Of a stretch of 64,000 bases of DNA, positions 8,483-17,353 are shown one piece after another (the stretch's first letter is position 1; every line of letters begins with the position of its first letter). The position numbers and the translations under genes are program-made. The stretch spans positions 62,001 to 126,000 of the forward strand of contig CBDDFV010000010.1 of the NCBI GenBank assembly GCA_965227335.1, given 5' to 3'. The notes below the pieces were generated by a model, which saw only the letters and a list, made by a program, of their open reading frames with translations, did not search any database and was not told the origin of the DNA. Source of the DNA: CBDDFV01 sp965227335. Lineage in GTDB: Bacteria; Planctomycetota; Phycisphaerae; Phycisphaerales; SM1A02.

Positions 8483-8710
8483 ATGTCATCGCCTGCCGGA
8501 AGGAGCGCATCCTACGTCATGCGATCCTCGGACCAGCGGATTGCAAAGACGTCCCCTGCGACCGCACGTCGCGACCTCGTCGATCTGATCGAGAAGGGCG
8601 CCCTGTCGCGTACCGGCGAGCGTCGCCATGCACGATACCATCTGACCATCCCGCTGCGGCCGGTCGAACCCGTGACGATCGACGAGGACGGCGCCGTCAT
8701 CCGCGGTTAG
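8483..8710 (+). pseudogene. Remnant of a Fic-family protein (C-terminal winged-helix only)
   Basis: 75 codons. RIAKTSPATARRDLVDLIEK followed by GALSRTGERRHARYHL closely resembles the winged-helix tail that ends many Fic/DUF4172-type AMP-transferases (typical form TATRDL..LVEKG.L..TGERR..RY.L). The catalytic HPFxDGNGR domain is absent upstream, where a divergent cupin gene sits. It could be a decayed fic gene or a stand-alone DNA-binding protein; the remnant reading is inference. Confidence 0.55.
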
Positions 8711-8726
8711 TCCCGCGACCGAAACC

Positions 8727-9473
8727 TCACACCTCGCGGGCCCGCGTCCGCTCCGCCACGCCCTGCACCTTTTCGCGGACGCGACCGTGCGCACGGGCGG
8801 CGGCGTCGATCGCCTTCTCGCCCGCCGCCTTCAACGGTCCCTTCGCCTTCGCGGCGACCTCGCGGACACGATCCGACCATGTGATGTCGCCGGGGGTGAG
8901 GTCGGGCGTCGGCGCGGCGTCGGGGGCGTCGTCCGCATCGGGATCGAGGGAGAAGCCGAGGCCGGGCGCCGGGGCGGCGTCGACGGGGTCGCCGGGATCG
9001 ACGAGCGGGGTCTGACGCATGCGCCGGAAACGCCACGCCGCGCCGGCAGCGGCGGCGACGCAGCCGCCCGCGACGATCGCGGCGCCGGGATGCCCGGTCG
9101 TCGCGGCGAGCCAGGCGAAGTTGCCCGCCCACCACGCGGCCCAGGCGAGCACGATGCCGCGCCCGAGTCGGGCGAGTCGGCGGAAGGGCGTGAGGGTGCA
9201 GACCGCGGCGAGCCCGACGATGATGAACTGCAGGACGCCTCGCAGCATGCCGGTCTCGCCCGCGTAGGTCAGTCCCGGCGGGTGGTGGGTCGCCCCCGAC
9301 CCGCTCACGCTCGCCACCCCCACGATGCGGCTGAGATCGCCGTCGATCTGCACGATCGCCGAGAGCAGCAGGCCCATTGAGACCACGAGGAAGGCCCACG
9401 TGGCGAATGCAGCGGCCTGATCGAGCCGCTGGGTCGTGAAGCGTCGAAGTCGGACGAGGGGATGATTGAACAT
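8727..9473 (-). CDS. Hypothetical membrane protein with charged helical tail
   Basis: 248 residues, family not recognised. It has about four hydrophobic segments (roughly 20-42, 77-97, 103-123 and 128-147), then an Asp/Pro/Ala-rich linker and a C-terminal Lys/Arg/Ala-rich amphipathic helix (VREVAAKAKGPLKAAGEKAI) that resembles apolipoprotein- or LEA-like helices. Start ATG 9473 has no competitor. It is divergent from the lipoprotein hydrolase gene at 9633. Confidence 0.7.
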   Translation of the reverse strand: MFNHPLVRLRRFTTQRLDQAAAFATWAFLVVSMGLLLSAIVQIDGDLSRIVGVASVSGSGATHHPPGLTYAGETGMLRGVLQFIIVGLAAVCTLTPFRRLARLGRGIVLAWAAWWAGNFAWLAATTGHPGAAIVAGGCVAAAAGAAWRFRRMRQTPLVDPGDPVDAAPAPGLGFSLDPDADDAPDAAPTPDLTPGDITWSDRVREVAAKAKGPLKAAGEKAIDAAARAHGRVREKVQGVAERTRAREV

Positions 9474-9632
9474 GGCGGAGGTCTCCGGCGACGGAGGGGG
9501 CGGAAGAAGGCCGTGGGTCTCTCCCTGTGGTTCCGATTCCGGCCGCCCGGTTTTCGCCGCTCCGGCCCCGGGGCCCTTTCCGGGCCCGGTTTCCCCGCCC
9601 CGGGGCCGCCCGAGGGTCGTACCATTTTCGGT

Positions 9633-10868
9633 ATGGCGTCGGCCCGGTCAGTTTCGCGTCCGATTCGCACGATGGGCGTTCTGCTCGCGGGGGCGGTGCT
9701 GACGGCGGGGTCGGGCTGCATGACCCGCCAGCCCGCGTCGCAGACGCGACTGACCGGGAGCGCGGCGCCGCCGACGGTCGACTGGCCGCAACGGATGCTC
9801 GAGCCTCGCACCGACGGCGAGTTGTTCCTGCTCGACCAGAAGTACACGCTGTCGCTGGATGATGAGCCGGTGGAGACGCCGGAGCGCGGGGCGTACGGCG
9901 TCGGGACGTTGTCGAGCGTGCGCATGGATGAACTCGAACCGGGCGTGCCGCCGCCGGCGCCTCGCGGTCCCGCACGGCTGACGGAGTGGCTGATCTTCCG
10001 CAGTCTGTCGGAGGACACGATTCACATGAGGGCGTCGGGGGACGACGAGTCGGTGGACGTGGTCATCGCCGCCGCGCGGTATACGGAGTTGCGGTGTTAC
10101 GAGCCGACGGACGGCGTGGTGCGTGGTCTGGTGGTGCATCTGGCGTCGTTGAAGCGGTGGACGAGCGCTGAGGATCATCTCGTCAACGCGTTGTGTGCGG
10201 ACGGGTGGATGGTGTTGTCGACGTCGTTGCCGTATCGCGCGTTGCTGGACGGCGGTCCGGTGATCGACCGGACGCATCTGGATGACGAGGGGGCGGGTCG
10301 GGTGCTGGCGTCGGCGATTGACGATCGGATTGCGGACTGGGCGTACGCGGTGGAGGGCACGTTGTCGTATCTGCGGGAGACGCGTCCGGCGGTGCGGGAG
10401 GGTCCGCTGGTGCTGGCCGCGTGCAGTCTGGGGACGTTCGCCGCGCCGGCGGTGGCGGCGCGTCTGGGGGACGAGATTGACGCGGCGGTGCTGATCGGCG
10501 GCGGCGCGCATCTGTTGCGGGTGTTGCGGACGTCGAGTCTTCGGCAGGAGGAGTTCACGGTGCAGTGGCGTCCGTCGCCGCCGGACGGGCGGTCGTGGCC
10601 GATCATCGAGGCGTCGTATCTGGACGCGAGTCAGTTCGACGGCGCGCGGGCCGCGGGTCATCTCCACGACATCCCGGTGCTGATGCTGCATGCGCGATGG
10701 GATGCGATCGTCCCGGCGTCGACGGGCGAGTTGTTGTGGGAGGCGTTGAATCGTCCGGAACGCTGGGTGTATCCGGACGGGCATCTCGGATTGTTCTGGA
10801 AGCTCGGCGGGCAGTCGAAGCGGATCGTGGCGTGGATTGATCGTGCGGTGGCGACGCCGCAGGATTGA
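9633..10868 (+). CDS. Lipoprotein alpha/beta-hydrolase, copy 1
   Basis: 411 residues. A signal peptide ends in the lipobox TAGSGC (Cys about 29), so the mature protein is probably lipid-anchored. The C-terminal half has an alpha/beta-hydrolase triad: nucleophile elbow ACSLGTFAAP, Asp in HARWDAIVPAS and His in PDGHLGLFWKLGG. Substrate is unknown. ATG 9633 is chosen because it gives a complete lipoprotein signal; the longer frame adds 57 Pro/Gly-rich residues. It is followed 24 bp later by a paralogue (10893), with which it shares a 161-bp identical block near the 3' end. Confidence 0.82.
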   Translation: MASARSVSRPIRTMGVLLAGAVLTAGSGCMTRQPASQTRLTGSAAPPTVDWPQRMLEPRTDGELFLLDQKYTLSLDDEPVETPERGAYGVGTLSSVRMDELEPGVPPPAPRGPARLTEWLIFRSLSEDTIHMRASGDDESVDVVIAAARYTELRCYEPTDGVVRGLVVHLASLKRWTSAEDHLVNALCADGWMVLSTSLPYRALLDGGPVIDRTHLDDEGAGRVLASAIDDRIADWAYAVEGTLSYLRETRPAVREGPLVLAACSLGTFAAPAVAARLGDEIDAAVLIGGGAHLLRVLRTSSLRQEEFTVQWRPSPPDGRSWPIIEASYLDASQFDGARAAGHLHDIPVLMLHARWDAIVPASTGELLWEALNRPERWVYPDGHLGLFWKLGGQSKRIVAWIDRAVATPQD

Positions 10869-10892
10869 GCAGCGGCGATTAGAATCGTTCGC

Positions 10893-12188
10893 ATGCTGGG
10901 ACGGGGCACGTATCGAAGTTGCCTGATCATGGTGATGTGCGGCGCGTCCTTGTGCGTGTCGGCGGGATGCATGTCGCGTCAGGCGGCGGTTGAGGATCGG
11001 GCGGCGCTGGCGGCGGCGCGGCCGGTGATCGAGTGGCCGGAGCGGTACGCCACCCCTTTGGCGCTCTCGAAGGCGCATCCGACGGGAATGTTCGTCTTCG
11101 AGAACGCTTCGTACACGCTGACGGTCAACGACAAGCCGTTCCCACTTCGCGAGCGTGGCGTGTTCGGCGTCGGCGCCGTGCGCAGCGCGAGCATGTGGGA
11201 CTTCGTCGAAGCGCGCCCGGACCTCGCGGCCCGCGCGAAGGACCTCGGCTGGGATGGTTCACGAGACCACCTGCGGACGATCAGCGACTCCGGCGTGTGG
11301 GAACTGATTACGTTTGCGTCGTACGAACTGGCGCCGGCGACGCACGGCGGACCGTCCGGGGCGGCCGCCGTCAAGGCGACGGAGTTTCGGGTGTACGGGA
11401 CCGGCGCCGCGCCCTGCCGCGGTCTGGTCGTTCAACTGGGATCGCTGGTGCGTTCTTCGGCGCCGGAGGAACGACTGTCGCGATCACTGGCGGCGGCGGG
11501 ATGGATGGTCCTCGCGACCTCCTCGCCGATGATCTCGGAGCACCGCACCCGACTTGCGATTGATCGGACGGAGCTGACAGACGCGGCGGCGGGCGCGCGG
11601 ATCGCCGCGCACCTTGACGGCCAGATCGCGGACTGGGCCTTCGCCGTCGAGGGTGTTCTGGCGTATCTGGAGGAGACCTACCCCGAACTGCGTGATCGGC
11701 CGCGGGTCGTGGTCGGCTGCAGCCTCGGGTCGTTCGCTGCGCCGGCGATCGCGGCTCGTCTCGATCGTCCGCCTGACGCTGCGGTTCTGGTCGGCGGGGG
11801 CGGCTCCTTCCTGCGTGTCATCCAGACATCGAGCATTCGTCAGAACCTGTTCACGGTTCTGTGGTCGCCCGAAGCGCCGTCGCGTGAAACAGCGATGGCG
11901 ATCGAGGCTGGATACCGGGACGCCTCGAAGCTGGACGTGTTGCACGCCGCGCCTTACCTCCACGACATCCCGGTGCTGATGCTGCATGCGCGATGGGATG
12001 CGATCGTCCCGGCGTCGACGGGCGAGTTGTTGTGGGAGGCGTTGAATCGTCCGGAACGCTGGGTGTATCCGGACGGGCATCTCGGATTGTTCTGGAAGCT
12101 CGGCGGGCAGTCGAAGCGCATCGTGGATTGGATCGACGCGCAGGTCGAGACGATCGGCGTCAGCGTTCCCGCCGCAGCATCGCGATGA
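10893..12188 (+). CDS. Lipoprotein alpha/beta-hydrolase, copy 2 (paralogue)
   Basis: 431 residues, a tandem duplicate of the preceding gene. Signal peptide with lipobox VSAGC (Cys about 26), the same EWPERY/FVFENASYTL N-terminal block, nucleophile elbow GCSLGSFAAP, then HARWDAIVPAS and PDGHLGLFW. The N-terminal two thirds have clearly diverged from copy 1, while 11958-12118 is identical at DNA level to 10662-10822. The 3' end overlaps the convergent zinc-ribbon gene by 29 bp. Confidence 0.82.
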   Translation: MLGRGTYRSCLIMVMCGASLCVSAGCMSRQAAVEDRAALAAARPVIEWPERYATPLALSKAHPTGMFVFENASYTLTVNDKPFPLRERGVFGVGAVRSASMWDFVEARPDLAARAKDLGWDGSRDHLRTISDSGVWELITFASYELAPATHGGPSGAAAVKATEFRVYGTGAAPCRGLVVQLGSLVRSSAPEERLSRSLAAAGWMVLATSSPMISEHRTRLAIDRTELTDAAAGARIAAHLDGQIADWAFAVEGVLAYLEETYPELRDRPRVVVGCSLGSFAAPAIAARLDRPPDAAVLVGGGGSFLRVIQTSSIRQNLFTVLWSPEAPSRETAMAIEAGYRDASKLDVLHAAPYLHDIPVLMLHARWDAIVPASTGELLWEALNRPERWVYPDGHLGLFWKLGGQSKRIVDWIDAQVETIGVSVPAAASR

Positions 12189-12582
12189 ACCAGGCGAGGG
12201 TGGTCGCGCCGGCGATGATGAGCCAGATGTCGACGATGATGGCGCGAACGGCGGGCGTCCAGGGCATGACGCCGGTCACACCGAGCGTGATGAGGCCGGG
12301 CGGGGCGATGAGCCAGACGAAGACGACGGCCCAGAAGAGCGTGCGCCGGATGCGGTCCAGGCGGGCGTCGCGTTCGTCGGGCGGGGTTTCGTCGTGGAGG
12401 ACGAGGTCGTCGCCGGCTTCGGGGGTGAATCGTCGAAGTCGTCGGCCGTCGACGGTGGCGCCGCACTTCCAGCACGCGCCGAACTGTCGTTCGATCGCTT
12501 CGCCGCAGCGGGGGCAGGCCCAGAAGTCGTCCGTCTGATCGGGCGTGCGCCGGCGGGCGTCGGACGAATCCGGCGCGTTCAC
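12160..12582 (-). CDS. Zinc-ribbon membrane protein, unknown function
   Basis: 140 residues. The N-terminal zinc ribbon has CPRCGEAIERQFGACWKCG (C23, C26, C37, C40), then a charged segment and two transmembrane helices (about 83-104 and 112-134). Such zinc-ribbon/two-TM proteins are common and uncharacterised. It starts 4 bp upstream of, on the minus strand after, the trxB stop and is probably co-transcribed with trxB. Confidence 0.78.
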   Translation of the reverse strand: MNAPDSSDARRRTPDQTDDFWACPRCGEAIERQFGACWKCGATVDGRRLRRFTPEAGDDLVLHDETPPDERDARLDRIRRTLFWAVVFVWLIAPPGLITLGVTGVMPWTPAVRAIIVDIWLIIAGATTLAWFIAMLRRER

Positions 12583-12586
12583 GAGA

Positions 12587-13579
12587 TCACGCGATGCCTT
12601 CTTCGCCGAGCCAGCGTTCGGCGTCGAGAGCGGCCTGGCAGCCCATGCCGGCGGCGGTGACGGCCTGGCGGTAGATCGAGTCCGCGACGTCGCCGGCTGC
12701 GAAGACGCCGGGGATGTTGGTGCGGCTGGACCGGTCCTTCAGTTCGATGTAGTCCGCATCATCGAAGTCGAGTCCGGAGTCGAGGAGGAACTTCGTGGCG
12801 GGGGTGTGGCCGATGGCGATGAAGACGCCGCGCACCGCGAGGGTGGACGTCTCGCCGGTCCGGGTGTCCTGGAGCTGGACGCCGGTGACGTGATCATCGC
12901 CGAGGACGTCGGTGACGGTCTTGTTCCAGTGGACCTTGACGTTGTCGAGTCCGAGGGTGCGTTCCTGCATCGTCTTGGACGCGCGGAGTTCATCGCGTCG
13001 ATGGATGACGTGCACGGTGGAGGCGAACTTCGCGAGGTAGTGGGCTTCTTCCATGGCCGTGTCGCCGCCGCCGACGACCGCGAGTTCCTGGTCGCGAAAG
13101 ACGGGGAGCGCGCCGTCGCACACCGCGCAGGCGGACACCCCGCCGCCGGACGTGGCGAGTCGGAGTTCGTTTTCGAGTCCGAGCCAGTTGGCCGTGGCGC
13201 CGGTGGCGAGGATGACGGCGTGGGCCTTGATCTCATCGCCCTTGTTCGTGGTCAGCGTGAAGGGGCGCTGGGAGAAGTCGACGGATTCGACGTCCTGACC
13301 GACGACGCGAGTGTCGAAGCGTTCCGCCTGCTTCTGGAACATCTGCATCATCGACGGGCCGTCGACGCCGTCCGGGAAGCCCGGGTAGTTCTCGACCTCG
13401 GTGGTGAGCATGAGCTGACCGCCGGGGAGCACGGGGGCGGGGTTCTGCTTGGGGACGCCGACGTAGCAGACGGGGTCGAGGTTGGCGCGGGCGGCGTAGA
13501 TCGCGGCGGTCCATCCCGCCGGGCCGCTGCCGATGATGACCACCTTTTCCACGGAACCGTTTGTCGTCGCGTCAGCCAT
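12587..13579 (-). CDS. trxB: Thioredoxin-disulfide reductase
   Basis: 330-residue FAD/NADPH enzyme that reduces thioredoxin. FAD-binding GSGPAGWTAAIYAARA (about 17-32), NADPH-binding VVGGGDTAMEE (168-178), redox-active CAVC (C151, C154) followed by DG, and the C-terminal FAD motif GVFAAGDVAD. ATG 13579 gives the canonical N-terminus; the open frame upstream is a shadow of the neighbouring exported-protein gene region. It is followed 4 bp later by the zinc-ribbon gene. Confidence 0.96.
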   Translation of the reverse strand: MADATTNGSVEKVVIIGSGPAGWTAAIYAARANLDPVCYVGVPKQNPAPVLPGGQLMLTTEVENYPGFPDGVDGPSMMQMFQKQAERFDTRVVGQDVESVDFSQRPFTLTTNKGDEIKAHAVILATGATANWLGLENELRLATSGGGVSACAVCDGALPVFRDQELAVVGGGDTAMEEAHYLAKFASTVHVIHRRDELRASKTMQERTLGLDNVKVHWNKTVTDVLGDDHVTGVQLQDTRTGETSTLAVRGVFIAIGHTPATKFLLDSGLDFDDADYIELKDRSSRTNIPGVFAAGDVADSIYRQAVTAAGMGCQAALDAERWLGEEGIA

Positions 13580-13797
13580 GACGAAGCCTGCCTTCTCTCT
13601 TGATCGCTCGCTCCCACCCCGGGGAGCCATGTGGGGGCCGGATCTGCCAACCCGGCCGTCGTCTCGAGTATTCCACCCGGCCGGGAGAGGCCGCGGGGCG
13701 TCCCGAGGGGGGCGGCCATGGTACCGATGCAAACGCCCGCCGGGTGAGCGGCGGGCGTGGTTTCGATGCGATTCGGGCCCCGGGGGCCGGGCGGGTC

Positions 13798-15279
13798 CTA
13801 CTCCGTGAGACCCTGCTCGCGGGCGAGCGCCTTCATGGGCGGCCAGAAGACGAGGTCGCTGCCGGGGCCGGCGTCCTCGAAGTGCGTCTCGCCACGCGCG
13901 TCCGCCTGATCCGTGCCGATCGACCAGAGCAGGCCAGTGTCGGCGGCGACCCAGATGCGTCCGTCGGTGGTGTCGACGGCGCGGCGGTCGCGGGTCTTGA
14001 AGTACTTGAAGGGTCCGTACTGCAGATCCCACGGATCGGTGTCCGCCGTCTTGCGGGCGTACTGGGCGTAGATCTGCTCGATGTCGTTCGGATAGGAGCC
14101 GAGGTCGTGGTAGTGCGCACAGAGCCCGGCCGCGAGGGCGCAGCCGTTGACTTCCGCGATGAGACGGTTGCGGATGGCGAAGATGTCGCCGACGTCCTCC
14201 ATCGGGAACGTGACCGCCGCGTACCGGACGGGGTTCGTCCGGTCGAACTCGGTCGGGTCCTCGAGGATCGGGTCGTGCTCCTTGATCCGCCAGCGTCGCC
14301 ACCAGTCGTCGTAGATCAGCGTGAGTCGTTCGAGCGAGGCGTCGAGGCTGGAGTGAACGAAGGAGATGAGGGTCCAGCGACGGGCGGCGCCGAATCGGGT
14401 GAGCGGCTGGTCGGCGGCCTGGAGCGCGCCGAACGTCGCGCCGAAGGCGTCTTCCTTCGCCTGGCCCATGTCGTCGAAGACGACGCGGAGCAGCGCGCCG
14501 GTGAGCACGCGGTCGCCCTCGGGCATTTCGAGGCGGTCGGCGGAGGGGCGGAGGCCGAGGATCTCGAACCAGGCCATTTCCTTGAGGGTCTGCGTGGCGA
14601 GATCGTCGCCGTACGTCCACATCATGTCGCGGATATTGGCGAGCGCCTCGGAGAGGCGGACGATGCCCCAGCGTTTCTCGGAAGTGAACTGCCGGTCGCA
14701 GTACTGCCGCAGGTGATAGCAGTTGGCGACGGCGAGGCGGATGGCGTCGCCGGGCCGGTCGGCTTCGAAGAGGCGGTAGCACTCCGCCGCGACGTAGGCG
14801 AGGATCACGTCCATCGCGGGCTGATAGCCGAAGTCGTTCTTGCGTTGCCCGGGTTCGCCGAGGAGGAACGCGCCGAGGCCGGCCTCGGCGTATTTCGCTT
14901 CGATCGACTCGCGACCGTAGGGAAGGCCGGTGGCGAGTCGTTCGCGAGACTGGATGATGACTTCGGCCATGGAGGCGTTGGCTTCGGCCCACGACGCGAC
15001 GTTCTCCCAGCCGGGCATGCCCGGCCAGATGGTGCGGTGGTTGAAGAACTCGCCGATCTCCATCGGCGGCGGCGACATCTCGAGGTACGCATCGAAGACG
15101 ATGCGGTAACTCGCCCGGGCGGGCGTGACCTCGACCGAGGAGTGCCGGTTCAACTCGTTGATCGCGTCGTCGATCGGGCTGGCGCCCGCCGGGGCCGTCA
15201 TCGTCGTGACGAGCATCGTCGACGCCAGCGTGACTGCCCCGATCATGCCTCTGAGACCCATGCTGTCTTCGTCCTTCAC
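13798..15279 (-). CDS. Exported protein with pseudopilin-like C-terminal motif
   Basis: 493 residues, family not recognised. An N-terminal signal peptide (GAVTLASTMLVTTMTAPAGA) is followed by a long alpha-helical soluble region. The last 100 residues contain LGSYPNDIEQIY, then DPWDLQYGPFKYF and LLWSIGTDQADARGE. Their order and spacing match the C-terminal domain of GspG-type pseudopilins (G.YP..L, DPWG..Y, Y.L.S.G.DG). The N-terminal methylation motif of a pilin is absent, so this is probably a soluble protein with a borrowed or convergent tail. Start may be ATG 15279 or the Met six codons later. Confidence 0.75.
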   Translation of the reverse strand: MKDEDSMGLRGMIGAVTLASTMLVTTMTAPAGASPIDDAINELNRHSSVEVTPARASYRIVFDAYLEMSPPPMEIGEFFNHRTIWPGMPGWENVASWAEANASMAEVIIQSRERLATGLPYGRESIEAKYAEAGLGAFLLGEPGQRKNDFGYQPAMDVILAYVAAECYRLFEADRPGDAIRLAVANCYHLRQYCDRQFTSEKRWGIVRLSEALANIRDMMWTYGDDLATQTLKEMAWFEILGLRPSADRLEMPEGDRVLTGALLRVVFDDMGQAKEDAFGATFGALQAADQPLTRFGAARRWTLISFVHSSLDASLERLTLIYDDWWRRWRIKEHDPILEDPTEFDRTNPVRYAAVTFPMEDVGDIFAIRNRLIAEVNGCALAAGLCAHYHDLGSYPNDIEQIYAQYARKTADTDPWDLQYGPFKYFKTRDRRAVDTTDGRIWVAADTGLLWSIGTDQADARGETHFEDAGPGSDLVFWPPMKALAREQGLTE

Positions 15280-15592
15280 AGTGCCGCCAACCCGGGCGGG
15301 AGGCGATGTTTACCGAGTTGCATCAGACGGGAGACCGCGGTCGTCCGCCCCCCGGCGGCCCGCCCCGCGAATCGACCGCGATTGCGGCTCGAATCCTAGC
15401 ATATTTCAACCGTCCCCGGCCCGGCTCAGGTTCGGTTGGACGCCCGAGCCCGCGTCGGGTTCCGCGAATCCCGGCCGACCGTCGGGGGGCGGGCTGGACA
15501 GGGGGCGCGGCGCCCGCCATCCTGCAGCGTTGGCCCGCCGCGCTCCGCCGGCCGCCTTTCGAATCCCGGCCTCTCCGTCCCAGGACCCCGCC
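15280..15592. other. Divergent intergenic region (exported protein / aminotransferase)
   Basis: 313 bp, GC-rich, with one AT-richer patch near 15395-15410 (CCTAGCATATTTCAAC) that could serve a promoter. No gene, RNA or terminator seen. Confidence 0.4.
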
Positions 15593-16810
15593 ATGACCCA
15601 CGCCCCGATTCCCGTTTCGCCTCGCGCCGTCGTCCCGGCGGCCCGGACCCACAAGATCACGTACGCGGTGCGGGATGTGGTGCTGCTCGCCCAGGCCGCT
15701 GCGGCGGAGGGTCGGGAGATGCTCTACCTCAACGTGGGGGATCCGAACCTGTACGGCTTCGCCCCGCCGGCCCGGGTGCTGCAGGCGACGATCGACGCGA
15801 TGCAGCGGAATCTGAACGGCTATGCGCCGTCGTCGGGGATCCCCGCCGCGCTGGAGGCGATCAACCGCGAGGCGGCGCGGAAGGGGATCACGGACATCCG
15901 GCACACGTACGTGACGTCCGGGGCAAGCGAGGCGATCGAGCTGGCGATCGCGGCTTTGGCGGATCCGACTGACAACATCCTCACCCCGTCGCCGGGGTAC
16001 CCGCTGTACACGGCGGTGCTGGACAAGTTCAACATCGAGAACCGGCCGTACTACCTCGACGAGGGCGCGGGGTGGATCCCGAATCCGGACGAGATCGCGG
16101 ACCTCATTGATGAGCGGACGCGGGCGATCGTGCTGATCAACCCCAACAACCCGACGGGGTCGGTCTGTCCGACGGACGTGCTGGAGGCGCTGGTCGAGTT
16201 GGCGATCGAGCGCAACCTCGTGCTCTTCAGCGACGAGATCTACGACAAGCTGTTGTTCGCGGGGGTGAGTCACACGTCGACGGCGGCGTTGTCGGCGGAA
16301 GCGAAGATCATCACGTTCAACGGGCTGTCGAAGTCGTACGTCGCCCCGGGGTTCCGGATGGGCTGGGGCATCATCTCCGGACCGGCGGACGAACTCGGCG
16401 ACTACTGCGAGGCGATCCAGAAGATGGAGCGTGCGCGGCTGAGCGCGAATCATCCGGAGCAGTACGCGATCGCCCCGGCGCTCGAAGGCGAGGGGGATGA
16501 ACTCGAACAGATGATGGCGCGGCTCACCGCGCAGCGCGACGTGACGTTCGAACGTCTGAACGCGATGAAGAACGTGAGCTGCGTGAAGCCGCAGGGGGCG
16601 TTCTACGCGTTTCCGAAGATCGACCTCGGCGTGACGGACGATGTGTTCTGTCGTCGGGTGATCAAGGAGACGGGCGTGGTGATCGTCCCGGGCAGCGGCT
16701 TCGGCCAGGCGCCGGGCACGCAGCACTTCCGCGTCGTGTTCCTGCCGGAGGTGGAGACGTTGCACGCGGCGTACGATCGGATCGAGGGGATCGTGGACGC
16801 GTTGGCGTGA
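15593..16810 (+). CDS. Pyridoxal-phosphate aminotransferase, alanine transaminase (AlaA)-like
   Basis: 405-residue class I/II aminotransferase. The PLP lysine is in FNGLSKSYVAPGFRMGWG. Substrate-carboxylate and cofactor motifs include VTSGASEAIELAI, LINPNNPTGSVC, LFSDEIYDKLLF and the C-terminal FRVVFLPEVE. LSKSYVAPGFRMGW is typical of the AlaA/YfbQ group, so pyruvate/glutamate:alanine transamination is likely, but other keto acids are possible. ATG 15593 is chosen because upstream sequence is low-complexity and lacks homology. No operon partner is obvious. Confidence 0.88.
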   Translation: MTHAPIPVSPRAVVPAARTHKITYAVRDVVLLAQAAAAEGREMLYLNVGDPNLYGFAPPARVLQATIDAMQRNLNGYAPSSGIPAALEAINREAARKGITDIRHTYVTSGASEAIELAIAALADPTDNILTPSPGYPLYTAVLDKFNIENRPYYLDEGAGWIPNPDEIADLIDERTRAIVLINPNNPTGSVCPTDVLEALVELAIERNLVLFSDEIYDKLLFAGVSHTSTAALSAEAKIITFNGLSKSYVAPGFRMGWGIISGPADELGDYCEAIQKMERARLSANHPEQYAIAPALEGEGDELEQMMARLTAQRDVTFERLNAMKNVSCVKPQGAFYAFPKIDLGVTDDVFCRRVIKETGVVIVPGSGFGQAPGTQHFRVVFLPEVETLHAAYDRIEGIVDALA

Positions 16811-16924
16811 CCTATTTCTGATTCGAATCTCGCTTCTCTTCGTATCGGATCTGCTACTTTCGAACGTGAGATGGGCGGCCCGAGCCGGCCGGCCGGATTC
16901 GCTGCTGCATAGGGACCGTTTCTG

Positions 16925-17332
16925 ATGACACACATCACCAACGAACAGATCGAAGCCACGATCGCGTTGGCGCGAGCCGCTGCATCGCGTGCCTACGCTC
17001 CATATAGCAATTTCGCGGTTGGGGCAGGGCTACTCACCACAGACGGCCGCGTGTTCTCCGGCTGCAATGTTGAGAACGCGTCCTACGGCCTGACCATCTG
17101 CGCCGAACGGAACGTCATGTTCCATGCTGTTGCCGAGGGCCCGCTCGACATCGCATTGATCGCGATCTATACACCGACCCCGCTGCCAACCGCGCCATGC
17201 GGCGCATGTCGTCAGGTTATTCGTGAATTTGGCCCCAACGCGCGTATTGTGTGTGTGTGTGACGGGTCTGACGTCGTCAACACGACGCTGGCGGAGTTGC
17301 TTCCGGCGTCATTCGGGCCAGATTCACTTTAG
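16925..17332 (+). CDS. cdd: Cytidine deaminase
   Basis: 135-residue zinc hydrolase converting (deoxy)cytidine to (deoxy)uridine, of the short tetrameric class. Zinc ligands and proton shuttle are intact: CAE (C59, E61) and PCGAC (C92, C95). Substrate-binding CNVENASYG precedes them. It is the first gene of a tight three-gene cassette (gaps 21 and 9 bp) whose GC is clearly lower than that of neighbours. In that context it may be a salvage enzyme or the effector of a nucleotide-targeting system (inference). Confidence 0.95.
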   Translation: MTHITNEQIEATIALARAAASRAYAPYSNFAVGAGLLTTDGRVFSGCNVENASYGLTICAERNVMFHAVAEGPLDIALIAIYTPTPLPTAPCGACRQVIREFGPNARIVCVCDGSDVVNTTLAELLPASFGPDSL

Positions 17333-17353
17333 ACACACCTCTGGGGTGCGACT

